Part shown: positions 14,794 through 25,787 of the stretch, in pieces
Layout: each line of letters starts with the position of its first letter
Numbering within the stretch: position 1 is the first letter of the stretch
From: Promerops cafer
Lineage: Eukaryota; Chordata; Aves; Passeriformes; Nectariniidae
Length of the DNA stretch: 64,000 nt
Direction of reading: 5' to 3'
Assembly: GCA_013398275.1 (NCBI GenBank)
Contig: VZSE01005988.1
Location: 434,001-498,000, forward strand
Notes under the pieces: model-generated
What the model was told of the DNA's origin: nothing
Seen by the model: only the letters and a program-made list of their open reading frames with translations
The model's database searches: none
Made by a program: the position numbers and the translations under genes

Positions 14794-15548
14794 AAGTAAA
14801 ACGAGAGACTTCAGCATGGATTAATAACTACCAATTCTTAAAAGCAAGAATTGTGGGTGATACTGCATGTGGGCAAAAATTAGATTTCATGTTATTTGGA
14901 TAACTATCTTAATCTTTTTTTTTGCTCCCATATTTATAATTGGCACAAGGTGCAAGAGTGTAATAGATACCAACTGAAAATTTAAAAGAATTGCATCTGT
15001 GCCTCTTGTATGATCTGAGAAGTTCTGATATTTTTTAAAAAAATCTGAGCTTCACCTCTTTATTTATTTTTTTCTTAGAAACATTAAGGTTTTATAGGTC
15101 TTTCTCCTCCAGTAATGTTTGGGGTTTTCTGAATCATTTGGGTACATATCTGGAGTTTTCTCGTTCTGCAGATGAAGTATTTGTCACAGGAATCCTTAAA
15201 ATCAAGAGCATTTCTTAGGTTTGGTTTTGTTTGTGATGGTACTTTTACTGTAGCTCATGGAGATTTAATAAGAACCACTTCTGCCTTCCAGCAGATTTAA
15301 TTTCCTTTAAAAGAGTGATACCACAAGGCCTTGAATTGAGAAAAGAATCCTGGGAAACTCAAAGAATAAGCAATCTGCTTTACTTTTTTCATTGATGTGG
15401 GTTTTTTTGTTGTGGATAAAATCTTCCTTGTATAAATTAAGTGAAGAAAAAATTACTCATTCTTTACTTTGTCTTGTCCATGTCACCTTTTGAGAGCACT
15501 AATGTACAGGCCCTTAACCTGAGTGATTTCCACTGAATATGGTGAAGC

Positions 15549-15560
15549 ATATATATATAT
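15549..15560. repeat. Short AT microsatellite
   Basis: A short (AT)n run inside AT-rich DNA. Confidence 0.8.
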
Positions 15561-16892
15561 TGCTTTCTGTCTAATTGTTTATCATAGCTGTTTATTTGCA
15601 CTTTGTCTCTCCGCTGTGTTAATATCTGCACAAAACTTCATGATATAGTAACAGGAAGTCCAAGTCTTCCAGTAATAACAATGATGGAAAGCTACAAATA
15701 ATGAAATCCATCCACAATCAAGTAATATCATCAGTGACAAAATGTCATCACTTAGACTGGAGCTGAGGAATGTTGTTAGTGACTGTTCATCATATTAATA
15801 GTTTCTAGCAAGAATTCAAATAGGAGTTTGAAAAGTCAATGATACAAATGCTATATTAATTTCTTATATCAAACAAGGGAATCTTCTTTTTTAAAGCTTC
15901 CCTTTGGCATATGAGAAGAAAACAAAAAAAATACACAGAACTGTTTTATATTTATAAAATGAGAGGTGTGAGTACCTGTATCTGTATCTCTTTCCATTGC
16001 TCACTTCTTGCAGAAATAATGTGATCAATTAAAATATTTCATTGCAATGATCAATGTCTATCCATTGCTATTTTCTGTTCACTTTTTTTAACTTCATGAA
16101 GTACGTAAGATTAATTCTGTGGTCCTAATATAAATCAGTGTTAAATGAAAACACATGGTTCAAATAGACTTTCCACACTATTATTTGTTATTAAGTATTT
16201 TCACGTGGTTAATTGTATAACTGTTAGGTTTTTAAAATATTTTCTTCATTTGTCCAATTTCTAATATTTGGGAGGACTTAGAAATGTGGTAAAAGTTTCC
16301 TATAAAATCTGGAACACAGCAAATTCGTAATGTAAACCAAATACTGCATTTTTATCTGTATATAAAATTCTTGCTGAAATTAGTGGATGTATGATATTTC
16401 CTCTGTCTCCATAGACATGAAAAAAATTTGTTCCTCAGCCTCTTTTTGTGAAGCTTATATCAGCAAGAATAGAGATGTTTTATCCTCGTGGTCTACCAGC
16501 TGTCCTACATCAAACAAAAAATATTAGATGAAAAAACCTTTATTTCTTGCTCTGTAATTGAAGTACTATAGATTGACTTCCAATCTACCCGTTTTTAAGA
16601 AAAACATAAGTAACCAGATTCAGTTGTGTAGCTTGTAAGATTTGTTTGGAAATGTCAGCCATGATACAGTGCAGTTTTATACTATGAATATTTAGTAAGG
16701 GATCTGGAAAACGGTGTTACAAATTATTTTCAGTGTTAACAGTGTTATTTTTTTGAGGAGCAGTTGGAAGTGAAGTATGACGGTTAGAAACTGAGCTGCA
16801 TAAAATATAGAGTTGGCTTTGTTGCTTTTTTTTTAGTAGTGAAACAGGTGCTTATATTTATTGAAGTCACTTTATTTGCACTTAGCCAAAAA

Positions 16893-17411
16893 TCAGTTAA
16901 CTAAATCAATTAAATATGGAAAAGTCATTGTGTGACATACAACATGAAGAGCTGTGGTCTCAAGGTGTTTCTCTTGGAAAGCTGGCTGTGAAATTTTTGA
17001 GTGTTGTAGCCGTTTGTTACTAGGAGGTGTTGTGTAATTGATTTTTATAAAAGAGTGTGTTACTTCATGGGTTTTTTGGACAAAAGGTTTCAAACAAATC
17101 TGTAAAAAAATCTTGATGGGAACTTGTGGTTTTGAAATTGTAATTCTTTCTCTCCCCCCACCCCATAATTTTCTATGTTTGCTTCTTTTTACCATAGTAG
17201 GCAATCTGCTGCCTGTCACAAATCTTGGGATTATGGAAGTTTGTAAATGAATAGATATTGTTGAGCTTACATATGACATTAGTAAACAAAGAATGGAGGG
17301 TTCAAAAATATGTTCATGTTCTGCGATTTCGTCATTGTGATACAGAATGTGGAAGATGAAAAGAAGTGAGCTAAAGGTGTTGTTAGGCATCCTGGGGGCA
17401 TCACAGGTCAA
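16893..17411 (-). other. 172-codon open frame, unlikely to be a gene
   Basis: This - strand frame is open for 172 codons. It has no recognisable domain, signal peptide or conserved motif, and the + strand here is T- and TG-rich, which depletes stop codons on the other strand. Its first part is copied at 19252-19470 by the assembly duplication. I regard it as a chance frame in an intron. Confidence 0.12.
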
Positions 17412-17830
17412 CTCTACAGCTCTACAGTTCTTACTTGACTTGACTCCTGGTTGTTTTTGTCATGTCTAGTTACTAATGATCTTATTATAAATTGGGTTAA
17501 CTTACTGCCAGTACTTGAATCTCAGATATCAGACTGAAGTTTGTATGTAAAATATACCATTCTTTGTTTCCTTCTTGCTTTACTTCCCAAGTCAGGATAT
17601 TTTAAGCAGATAGGATATATTACGATGATATGAGTGCAGCAGGATATCAGCCGCAGGTAAGTTGTTTTGTGATTTTTTGTAAAAACACAGTTAAAGGTTT
17701 TTGACTTAGCACCGTGAAAGAGTGTATGCTCTGTGTGTGTTAGAGAGGGAATGAGACATAATTGTTTGAAGAAATTAGTTGTATTATTATCAGATTGTTC
17801 ATTTGCAAACAACAAGTTGAGTGGGTGAGT

Positions 17831-18680
17831 TGATCTGCTGGAGGGCAGGAAGGCTCTGCAGAGGGATCTGGACAGGCTGGATCAATGGGCTGAGGTCAGT
17901 GGTATGAGATTTAACAAGGCCAAGTGCTGGGTCCTACCCTTGGGTCACAATAGCTATATCTTTCACTATAGCCTTGGGGCAGAGTGGCTGGGAAGTGCTC
18001 GTTGGAAAAGGACCTGGGGTTGCTGGCTGACAGTGGCTGAACGTGGGCCAGCGTGTGCCCAGGTAGCCAAGAAGGCCAATGGTATCCTGGCCTATATCAG
18101 CAATATAGGCCAGCAGGACCAGGGCAGTGACTGTGCCCCTGTGCTGGGCACTGGTGAAGCAGCACCTCGAGTGCTGTGTCCAGTTCTGGGCTCATCACTG
18201 TAAGAAGGACATTGAGGTGCTGGAGCATGTCCAGAGAAGAGCAACAGAGCTGAGTTTGGGTCTGGAGTACAGGTCCTGTGAGGAGCAGCGTAGGGAGCTG
18301 GGGCTGTTTAGCCTGGAAGAAAGAAGGCTGAGGGGAGACCTCTTTGTTCTCTACAGTTGCAGAGACGTAGGAGGGTGCAGCCAGGTGGGGGTCGGTCTCT
18401 TCTCCCAGTTAACAAATGACAGGACAAGAGGAAATAGCCTTCGACTTGCCCCAGGGGAGGTTTATATTAGAAAAAAATTGTTCACACAAACAGTTGCCAA
18501 GCATTGGAACAGGTTACCCAGGGAAGTGGTGGAGTCACATTCTGTGAAGGTATTTAAAAGATACATAGATGTGGCACTTAGGGACATGGTTTAATGATGG
18601 ACTTGGCAGTGCTGGGTTAATGGTTTGACTTGATAATCTTAGAGGTCATTCCCAAATGAGATGATTCTGTGATTCTATTT
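17831..18680 (+). mobile_element. CR1 LINE, 3' fragment (copy 1)
   Basis: This is the 3' part of a chicken-repeat-1 non-LTR retrotransposon. The translation carries the usual tail end of its ORF2: a segment with RFNKAKC and an LG run, then [35 protein letters not shown] and [14 protein letters not shown] frame break near 18200 separates the first frame (17904-18203) from the second (18127-18594), so it is dead. The 3' end at about 18680 is the CR1 signature GATTCTGTGATTCTA. The 5' end is truncated, as in most CR1 copies. Confidence 0.92.
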
Positions 18681-19268
18681 TGTGGTGTTCTCCCAATCTT
18701 GATAGCCAGGTCTAGGAAAATTCATGTAACCCTTCTGTTGCAAGTGATAGTTTCAGTCTGTGGTGTTAAAATTTTATGTTTTACTTGGATTGTAGACAGA
18801 GAAGCTGATCCCTAGAAAAAAGCTAGAACTTGAAAACAGATTCTGTTCTAGAAAAGAAATTGAACATAATAAGGCACTTTTTGGCAAGCCTGGTGCAAAA
18901 ATGAGAACCTCCAAAATGTTTTTTGTCTGTTAGGTTTGCATTTTGTTGGGCAACTCAAGATATTTATATGTTGTTTTAGGAGATACAGCTCTGCATTTTA
19001 TATTGCGTGTCCCCTGACACTGAGCATAAAGTTAAGGGAATTTAATTATGTGGAATGAGTTGGGTTGATAGTGTTCCTTTAGGCTGATCCCACATTATGT
19101 GGGAGTGCTTAAAATTCTTTAATTTTTGAAGCATATCAAGCTTATATCCTTTTGTTTCAGGTCAGTATGATTGGCCCTTTTGTGGTAGCAAAGTAAGGTC
19201 TCCTAGCATATAATTGCATTTGTCAACTCTTGTCAACATTTTCAATGTGGCTTAATTTGTTTTAATTC
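18681..19268. other. Non-coding flank of CR1 (copy 1)
   Basis: I see no gene or repeat here. The stretch recurs as 20849-21436 through the assembly duplication. Confidence 0.5.
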
Positions 19269-19269
19269 N
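19269..19269. other. Single-N assembly join
   Basis: A lone N separates TTTAATTC from sequence identical to that starting at 17211. It marks an artificial join, not a real junction. Confidence 0.9.
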
Positions 19270-19889
19270 GCCTGTCACAAATCTTGGGATTATGGAAGTT
19301 TGTAAATGAATAGATATTGTTGAGCTTACATATGACATTAGTAAACAAAGAATGGAGGGTTCAAAAATATGTTCATGTTCTGCGATTTCGTCATTGTGAT
19401 ACAGAATGTGGAAGATGAAAAGAAGTGAGCTAAAGGTGTTGTTAGGCATCCTGGGGGCATCACAGGTCAACTCTACAGCTCTACAGTTCTTACTTGACTT
19501 GACTCCTGGTTGTTTTTGTCATGTCTAGTTACTAATGATCTTATTATAAATTGGGTTAACTTACTGCCAGTACTTGAATCTCAGATATCAGACTGAAGTT
19601 TGTATGTAAAATATACCATTCTTTGTTTCCTTCTTGCTTTACTTCCCAAGTCAGGATATTTTAAGCAGATAGGATATATTACGATGATATGAGTGCAGCA
19701 GGATATCAGCCGCAGGTAAGTTGTTTTGTGATTTTTTGTAAAAACACAGTTAAAGGTTTTTGACTTAGCACCGTGAAAGAGTGTATGCTCTGTGTGTGTT
19801 AGAGAGGGAATGAGACATAATTGTTTGAAGAAATTAGTTGTATTATTATCAGATTGTTCATTTGCAAACAACAAGTTGAGTGGGTGAGT

Positions 19890-20848
19890 TGATCTGCTGG
19901 AGGGCAGGAAGGCTCTGCAGAGGGATCTGGACAGGCTGGATCAATGGGCTGAGGTCAGTGGTATGAGATTTAACAAGGCCAAGTGCTGGGTCCTACCCTT
20001 GGGTCACAATAGCTATATCTTTCACTATAGCCTTGGGGCAGAGTGGCTGGGAANGGGCTGAGGTCAGTGGTATGAGATTTAACAAGGCCAAGTGCTGGGT
20101 CCTACCCTTGGGTCACAATAGCTATATCTTTCACTATAGCCTTGGGGCAGAGTGGCTGGGAAGTGCTCGTTGGAAAAGGACCTGGGGTTGCTGGCTGACA
20201 GTGGCTGAACGTGGGCCAGCGTGTGCCCAGGTAGCCAAGAAGGCCAATGGTATCCTGGCCTATATCAGCAATATAGGCCAGCAGGACCAGGGCAGTGACT
20301 GTGCCCCTGTGCTGGGCACTGGTGAAGCAGCACCTCGAGTGCTGTGTCCAGTTCTGGGCTCATCACTGTAAGAAGGACATTGAGGTGCTGGAGCATGTCC
20401 AGAGAAGAGCAACAGAGCTGAGTTTGGGTCTGGAGTACAGGTCCTGTGAGGAGCAGCGTAGGGAGCTGGGGCTGTTTAGCCTGGAAGAAAGAAGGCTGAG
20501 GGGAGACCTCTTTGTTCTCTACAGTTGCAGAGACGTAGGAGGGTGCAGCCAGGTGGGGGTCGGTCTCTTCTCCCAGTTAACAAATGACAGGACAAGAGGA
20601 AATAGCCTTCGACTTGCCCCAGGGGAGGTTTATATTAGAAAAAAATTGTTCACACAAACAGTTGCCAAGCATTGGAACAGGTTACCCAGGGAAGTGGTGG
20701 AGTCACATTCTGTGAAGGTATTTAAAAGATACATAGATGTGGCACTTAGGGACATGGTTTAATGATGGACTTGGCAGTGCTGGGTTAATGGTTTGACTTG
20801 ATAATCTTAGAGGTCATTCCCAAATGAGATGATTCTGTGATTCTATTT
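19890..20848 (+). mobile_element. CR1 LINE, 3' fragment (duplicate copy)
   Basis: This is the same CR1 fragment as at 17831-18680, repeated by the assembly duplication and lengthened by the extra 108 bp around the N at 20054. It should not be counted as an independent insertion. Confidence 0.85.
20054..20054. other. Single-N assembly join
   Basis: An N interrupts a CR1 sentence; the 108 bp before it are repeated directly after it. Confidence 0.9.
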
Positions 20849-21436
20849 TGTGGTGTTCTCCCAATCTTGATAGCCAGGTCTAGGAAAATTCATGTAACCC
20901 TTCTGTTGCAAGTGATAGTTTCAGTCTGTGGTGTTAAAATTTTATGTTTTACTTGGATTGTAGACAGAGAAGCTGATCCCTAGAAAAAAGCTAGAACTTG
21001 AAAACAGATTCTGTTCTAGAAAAGAAATTGAACATAATAAGGCACTTTTTGGCAAGCCTGGTGCAAAAATGAGAACCTCCAAAATGTTTTTTGTCTGTTA
21101 GGTTTGCATTTTGTTGGGCAACTCAAGATATTTATATGTTGTTTTAGGAGATACAGCTCTGCATTTTATATTGCGTGTCCCCTGACACTGAGCATAAAGT
21201 TAAGGGAATTTAATTATGTGGAATGAGTTGGGTTGATAGTGTTCCTTTAGGCTGATCCCACATTATGTGGGAGTGCTTAAAATTCTTTAATTTTTGAAGC
21301 ATATCAAGCTTATATCCTTTTGTTTCAGGTCAGTATGATTGGCCCTTTTGTGGTAGCAAAGTAAGGTCTCCTAGCATATAATTGCATTTGTCAACTCTTG
21401 TCAACATTTTCAATGTGGCTTAATTTGTTTTAATTC

Positions 21437-22475
21437 ATCATAAAGTTACAAAGGTATGTTGGTCTCTGAAGAGACTTTATAAAATCTTCTCTCTAAAAAA
21501 TGTGCAGACAAATCAAATAAATTGTGACCCATAAGTCCAAAGACATAGAAATGTGTCACAGTTGTATATGATAAATACATACTGTCTTTTTATGTTTTCT
21601 TCAAGGCTGTTGATTTGGTGTTAATATGGGATTGAAGATACTGAGAAGGATCAAGGATTGTTGCAAACCCTGCTGTTTCTATGGTGGTTTTGAGCTTAGG
21701 CTCATGTTATCTTTTTCCTTTCACTATGTAAATTCTTAGTTTTATGGCAAGTACTGGTTTTGCTGTTGAACAGCAGTAGAGTTTCTCCTGAGAGAATTTC
21801 ACCCTTGTTTATACATATCCTTACTGGTCTGGTTTGGGGCTGCAAAATACGCAAGACAGAAGAGATTACCAGTTCACAGAGCAGCTGCTGCTTGGGTGTT
21901 CTGATCACTACTGAGGCACTTCATTGAGATATACAATTTGGATCTTGAATTGCAGAACTGAGTTGACTGTTCCTATCCTCCTTCCAAAACACGGGGGTTA
22001 GTTTTCTTTCCGTGTTGCCTACCCTATTATGTTGCTGCATGAGTTACAGAGTAAAAAGTTAATCATCTGCTCTAGAATTACTTTCAGCTGTAACTTCCGT
22101 CACTTTTTGGTTTCTCCCTATGATGGTAGGAAGGCAAAACCTTAAAAATTAGCTTCCATTACTTCTGGAATAGTGCTCAGAGTACTCTACCAGATCCTTG
22201 TCTCTTCAACTGCATCTGAATATATCTTTGAGTTTCTGGTATACTGTAGACCTAGGAGGTGAAAAAGACTGTAGTTCTCTCAGTACTGCTCTGTAACATA
22301 CACTAGACCAATGGAGATTATATAGGTAAGAATGTGGATGTTGAGTGTTCCTGTGTCTGTATTCCAATGGCACAAGTACCTGCAAAGATAAATTAAGCTA
22401 ACATTCAAAGTCTGATGCAGATACTGCAGACATCATGTTGATACTGTTCTTTGTATCACTGGAAGAATGTAGTTT
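21437..22475. other. Non-coding DNA between CR1 and solo LTR
   Basis: I recognise nothing in this stretch. It is presumed AOPEP intron. Confidence 0.45.
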
Positions 22476-23689
22476 TGTTGTGGTTTGACACTGGCCAAAT
22501 GCCAGGCACCCACAAAAGTTGCTCATTCTCCCTCCCCTGCCACAGCTGGACACAGGAGAGAAAGAAATTAGTGAAGGGTTCATGAGTTGAGATAAGGACC
22601 AGGAGGTCCTTGCCCATTTCAAGGGCAAAACAGGCTCAGCTTAGGGGTACGAAGTGAATTTATTACTAACAGAGTCAGAGGAGGATAAGAGAAGTAAAAT
22701 AAGACATTCTAACACCATTTCTCCCCATCCCCTCCCTCCTTCCCACCAACAGCACAGAGAGACAGGGCATGGGGATTTTGGTCAGTTCATCACCAAGATA
22801 TTCTTCTGCTGCTCTGGGAGAGGAGTCCTTCCCCTGTGAGACTGTGGGGTCCCTCCCACAGGAGACAGTTCTCCATGAACTTCTCCAGTGTGGGGTCCAC
22901 TCTCATGAGCAGCAGTCCTCCCAAAACTTCTGCAATGTGAGTCCCTCCCATGGGCACACAGTCCTCCCAAAACTGCTGCGACATGGGTCTCCCTTTCCAT
23001 GGGGTGCAGCCCTCCAAGGACAGGCTGCTCCAGCTGGAAGCAGGACCCTCTCTCTCCTCCAGGCCTCCCACTGGATCACAGCCTCCTCCAGGCATCCACC
23101 CGATCCAGCAGGGGCACCTCCCCCATGGACTGTGGGCGGATCTCTGCATCCCCCATGGATCCCTGTGGGCTTTGGATGGATCTCTGCATCCCCCATGGAT
23201 CCCCGTGGGCTGTGGGTGGATCTCTGCATCCCCCGTGGATCCCCATGGACTGTGGGTGGATCTTTGCATCCCCCGTGGATCCCTGTGGGCTGCGGGTGGA
23301 TCTCTGCATCCCCCATGGATCCCCACGGGCTGTAGGGACACAGCTGCTTCACCGTGGTCTCACCATGGCCTGCAGAGGAATCTCCACTCCCTGTCCTTCT
23401 CCACTGACCTTGGTGTCTCCATGTTGTTTCCCTCATTTGTTCTCACCTTCTCATCTTCTCTGACTAAGAGCAAAAACCCTGTGACTTTGTTTTGATTTTC
23501 TTCTTAAATATGTTATCACAGAGATGTTACCAAATTTTCTAATTGGCCCAGTTTTGGCCAGCAGCATGTCCATCTTCAAAACCATCAGGGACTGGCTCTG
23601 CTGGACTTGGTGGAAGCTCCCAGGAGTTTCCCACGGAAGCCACCTCTGTGGCCCCCCACTACCAAAAACCTGGCTGAGCAAAACCAACA
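22476..23689 (+). mobile_element. Solo ERV LTR of about 1.2 kb with internal minisatellite
   Basis: The element begins TGTTGTGGTTTGACACTGG (a start three bases later, at TGTGG, is also possible) and ends CAAAACCAACA, so it has the TG...CA termini of an LTR. The interior is C- and G-rich, unlike the flanks, and resembles an LTR family frequent in songbird genomes (from memory). No gag, pol or env lies on either side, so it is a solo LTR left by recombination. I could not see a convincing target-site duplication. The many overlapping reading frames inside are by-products of its composition and of the 40-bp repeat, not genes. Confidence 0.75.
23121..23340 (+). repeat. 40-bp minisatellite, 5.5 copies, inside LTR
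   Basis: Units start at 23121, 23161, 23201, 23241, 23281 and 23321 (half unit). Each runs from CCC(C/T)(A/G)TGG to CTGCATCCCCC(A/G)TGGAT with a few substitutions. Because 40 is not a multiple of 3, each reading frame passes through all three phases of the unit. The unit contains no stop triplet in any phase on either strand. Confidence 0.92.
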
Positions 23690-25093
23690 TAAGGTTAAAG
23701 GCAACCGATGAGAGTTTGCAGGAACTAGTTGTGAAGAACTGTCATTTAATTCTCTAACTTTCCCAAATTCCAGTAATCTTTAAATGTTTACCTTAATTTT
23801 AATGTGTTCCTATGAAAATATTTGAGACTGCCCCTGCTCCCTTCTACATATTTAAGAAGGGATTTTTTAGAACTACAATAGTTGTCTCACCCATTTATGA
23901 TCTGATTACGTTTTTTCTAAATAGAAAATTCAAAGTATGATTAAAATATAATATATATATATATATGTAAGTGGTATGTGTAATAGTGATTTTTGGTGCT
24001 ACTTTTGACTTCAGAAGCAATATTTCTCAGGTGACAATAGTCTTGGCTCTGTTATTTCCACAAGTATGTAAGAAAATGTATGTGCAGATCTCTGTGTGTT
24101 AAGAGGGAAAGATTTCTACTTCAAAATGAATGGAACAAGTTTGTTAGAAATGAACTTCATGTTCCTATCATAAATGCATATTTAGGTTCTTGCACATACA
24201 GTTGGCTAGGGTTTGTGCTGTGTCTCATCTGATTATGTGTGAGCAGCCAAAGATACCAGACTCTTGCAGACTGTGTGCAAAGCAGCACTTGCATCTAAGT
24301 CATGAGTCTAGAGAAAGTTTTGAAAAATTCCTGTTAGAGATTTGGCTTCTCAAATGGGCAGATTACTGTTCAGAGCTTTAGGACTCATTGGAAACCTTTT
24401 ATTTGTTAAAGAGACTATCTATTAAGGATGTCTACATGGGTGGATTTGAATGATTGGAACATGAGGACTCTTTGGCCTTTTACAACAACAATTTCTTTCC
24501 CTTTGGGACCCAGTTTTTTTCCGTTATATGCATTCCCATAGTTATATGGGAATATAACTATGCATTGCCATAGTTACAGTGTCGAGATTTCCCTTAACTG
24601 CAGTTTAACTGGGAGGGGGAACTTGTTCCTTTTTCCATTTGAGTGATGCGAATATCTAAGTTATGAGCATGGGATTCTGGTCAGAATAATTCTCTTTTGC
24701 TTCAGAAGGGTAACCAAGTGCATACTTGTCAAAAACAAGTCATTAACTTCTTTTTCTCTTGGAGCCATTGGGAACTTCTCCAGCTTCCTGGGAAGGACTG
24801 GTAGGGTTGTTGGTTTTTTTGTTTACTGGGAGAGGTTTCCCATCTTTCTTACCACATCCAGCTTGCCTGTTCTAGCCTGCTTTAGAAACTTGGACCCTAC
24901 TTGCTAAAGGCATTTATAAGCTGCACAGTCTTTGTCAAGTCTTGATGTAATTTCTGAGGTGAATCATCTTTGTCCATTCCTAATGTATGAATGGATTTCT
25001 TTTCTTTTCAATTAGAATCAAAGAAATTGATATCAAGCCTTATAATTTGTTCCTAGTAAATCAAACAGATGATAGGAGGCCAAATTTCTCTTC

Positions 25094-25098
<5 letters not shown>
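23690..25098. other. Non-coding DNA
   Basis: It holds an (AT)n run at 23951-23966 and a 10-bp inverted repeat at 24537-24562 (arms CATAGTTATA and TATAACTATG, loop TGGGAA). Nothing else is recognisable. Confidence 0.45.
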
Positions 25099-25128
<30 letters not shown>

Positions 25129-25168
25129 AAAAAAAAAATTTTTGGGTGAGNAAAAAAAGGTAAAAAAA
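25099..25168. repeat. Poly-A tract with assembly N
   Basis: Twenty-eight A bases (25099-25126), then GG, ten A bases, a T-rich stretch, an N at 25151 and further short A runs. The length and exact sequence are probably unreliable because long homopolymers are hard to sequence. No retrotransposed gene was recognised in front of it. Confidence 0.75.
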
Positions 25169-25334
25169 AGCTTTTGGGTCTTGCAATTTAATTGCCAGTC
25201 AAATTATCTTATTTTTCACTTAGATGCTTTCTTGAACTATTGAGTGTTTTGGGAACAGCGCTGCTAAGTAATAATGTGCCATTGACAACATTCATAACAT
25301 TTTCCCAACACAGAGAGGACATCAACCTGTTCAA

Positions 25335-25787
25335 GTGAGTGAGTCCAGAGAAGGGTCACCAAGATGATTAGAGGGATGGAACACCTCTCCTGTGAAGAAA
25401 GGCTGAGAGAACTGGGTTTGTTCAACCTGGAAAAGAGAAGGCTTTGGGGTGACTTAACTGCAGCCTTCCAGTACTTGAAGGAAGCCTATAAGCATAATGG
25501 AGAAAGTCTTTTTGCAAGAGCAGGTAGTGACAGGATGAGGAGGAATAGCTTCAAGCTCAAAGAGAGAAGGTTTAGATTAGATGTTAGGAAGTAATCTTCT
25601 CTGTGAGGGTGGTGAGGTTCTGGAACAGGTTTCCCAGAGAAGCTGTGGACTCCCCATCCCTGGAGGTGCTCAAGACCAGTCTGGATGGGGCTCTGAGCAA
25701 CCTTAGTGGAAAGTGTTCCTGCCCATGGCAGTGGGGTTGGAACTACACAATCTTTAAGGTCCTTTCTGCACAAGCCATTCTATGAAC
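25335..25787 (+). mobile_element. CR1 LINE, 3' fragment
   Basis: Translation of 25364-25594 gives [20 protein letters not shown], the conserved stretch near the end of CR1 ORF2. A second frame from 25603 continues with [20 protein letters not shown] stop at about 25592 and a frame change separate the two, so the copy is inactive. The 3' end carries the CR1-type tail with GGTTGGAACTACACAATC and CCATTCTATGAA. Confidence 0.9.

Larger units (their letters stand above)
495..17210. other. AT-rich non-coding DNA, probably AOPEP intron
   Basis: I could find no coding exon, RNA gene or well-preserved mobile element in this stretch. The reading frames present are short, lack domain features and fit chance in AT-rich DNA. 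It holds simple repeats (757-799 and 15549-15560), an imperfect three-copy repeat at 4507-4586, a diverged tandem duplication at 13685-13866 and a few AT-rich hairpins. It lies upstream of the first recognised AOPEP exon. Because the missing N-terminal half of the protein must be encoded further upstream, it is most likely intron; that is inference. Confidence 0.5.
17211..19268. repeat. First copy of apparent assembly duplication
   Basis: Base 17211 matches base 19270 and the match continues at a fixed offset of 2059 to 17994/20053. After an extra 108-bp step it resumes at an offset of 2168, from 17887/20055 to 19268/21436. By eye the copies look identical. The joins fall exactly at single N bases. 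This is what an unresolved gap or merged haplotypes produces, so the real genome probably holds one copy. Confidence 0.85.
19270..21436. repeat. Second copy of apparent assembly duplication
   Basis: It repeats 17211-19268 and contains one further internal repeat: 19946-20053 is given again as 20055-20162, split by an N at 20054. Beyond 21436 the sequence becomes unique, continuing TTTTAATTC into CATCATAAAG. The second copy therefore carries the true right-hand flank and the first copy carries the true left-hand flank. Confidence 0.85.

Noticed and set aside
18127..18594. 155-codon frame as a host gene (and its copy at 20295-20762)
   Set aside because: The translation is the C-terminal part of CR1 ORF2 and ends in the CR1 3' tail.
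23121..23340. CRISPR-like array of regularly spaced repeats
   Set aside because: The 40-bp units abut with no unique spacers, and the context is a vertebrate LTR.
22769..23495. Proline/tryptophan-rich repeat protein of about 180 residues
   Set aside because: All six frames are open here because of a 40-bp minisatellite in an LTR; there is no reason to favour one frame.
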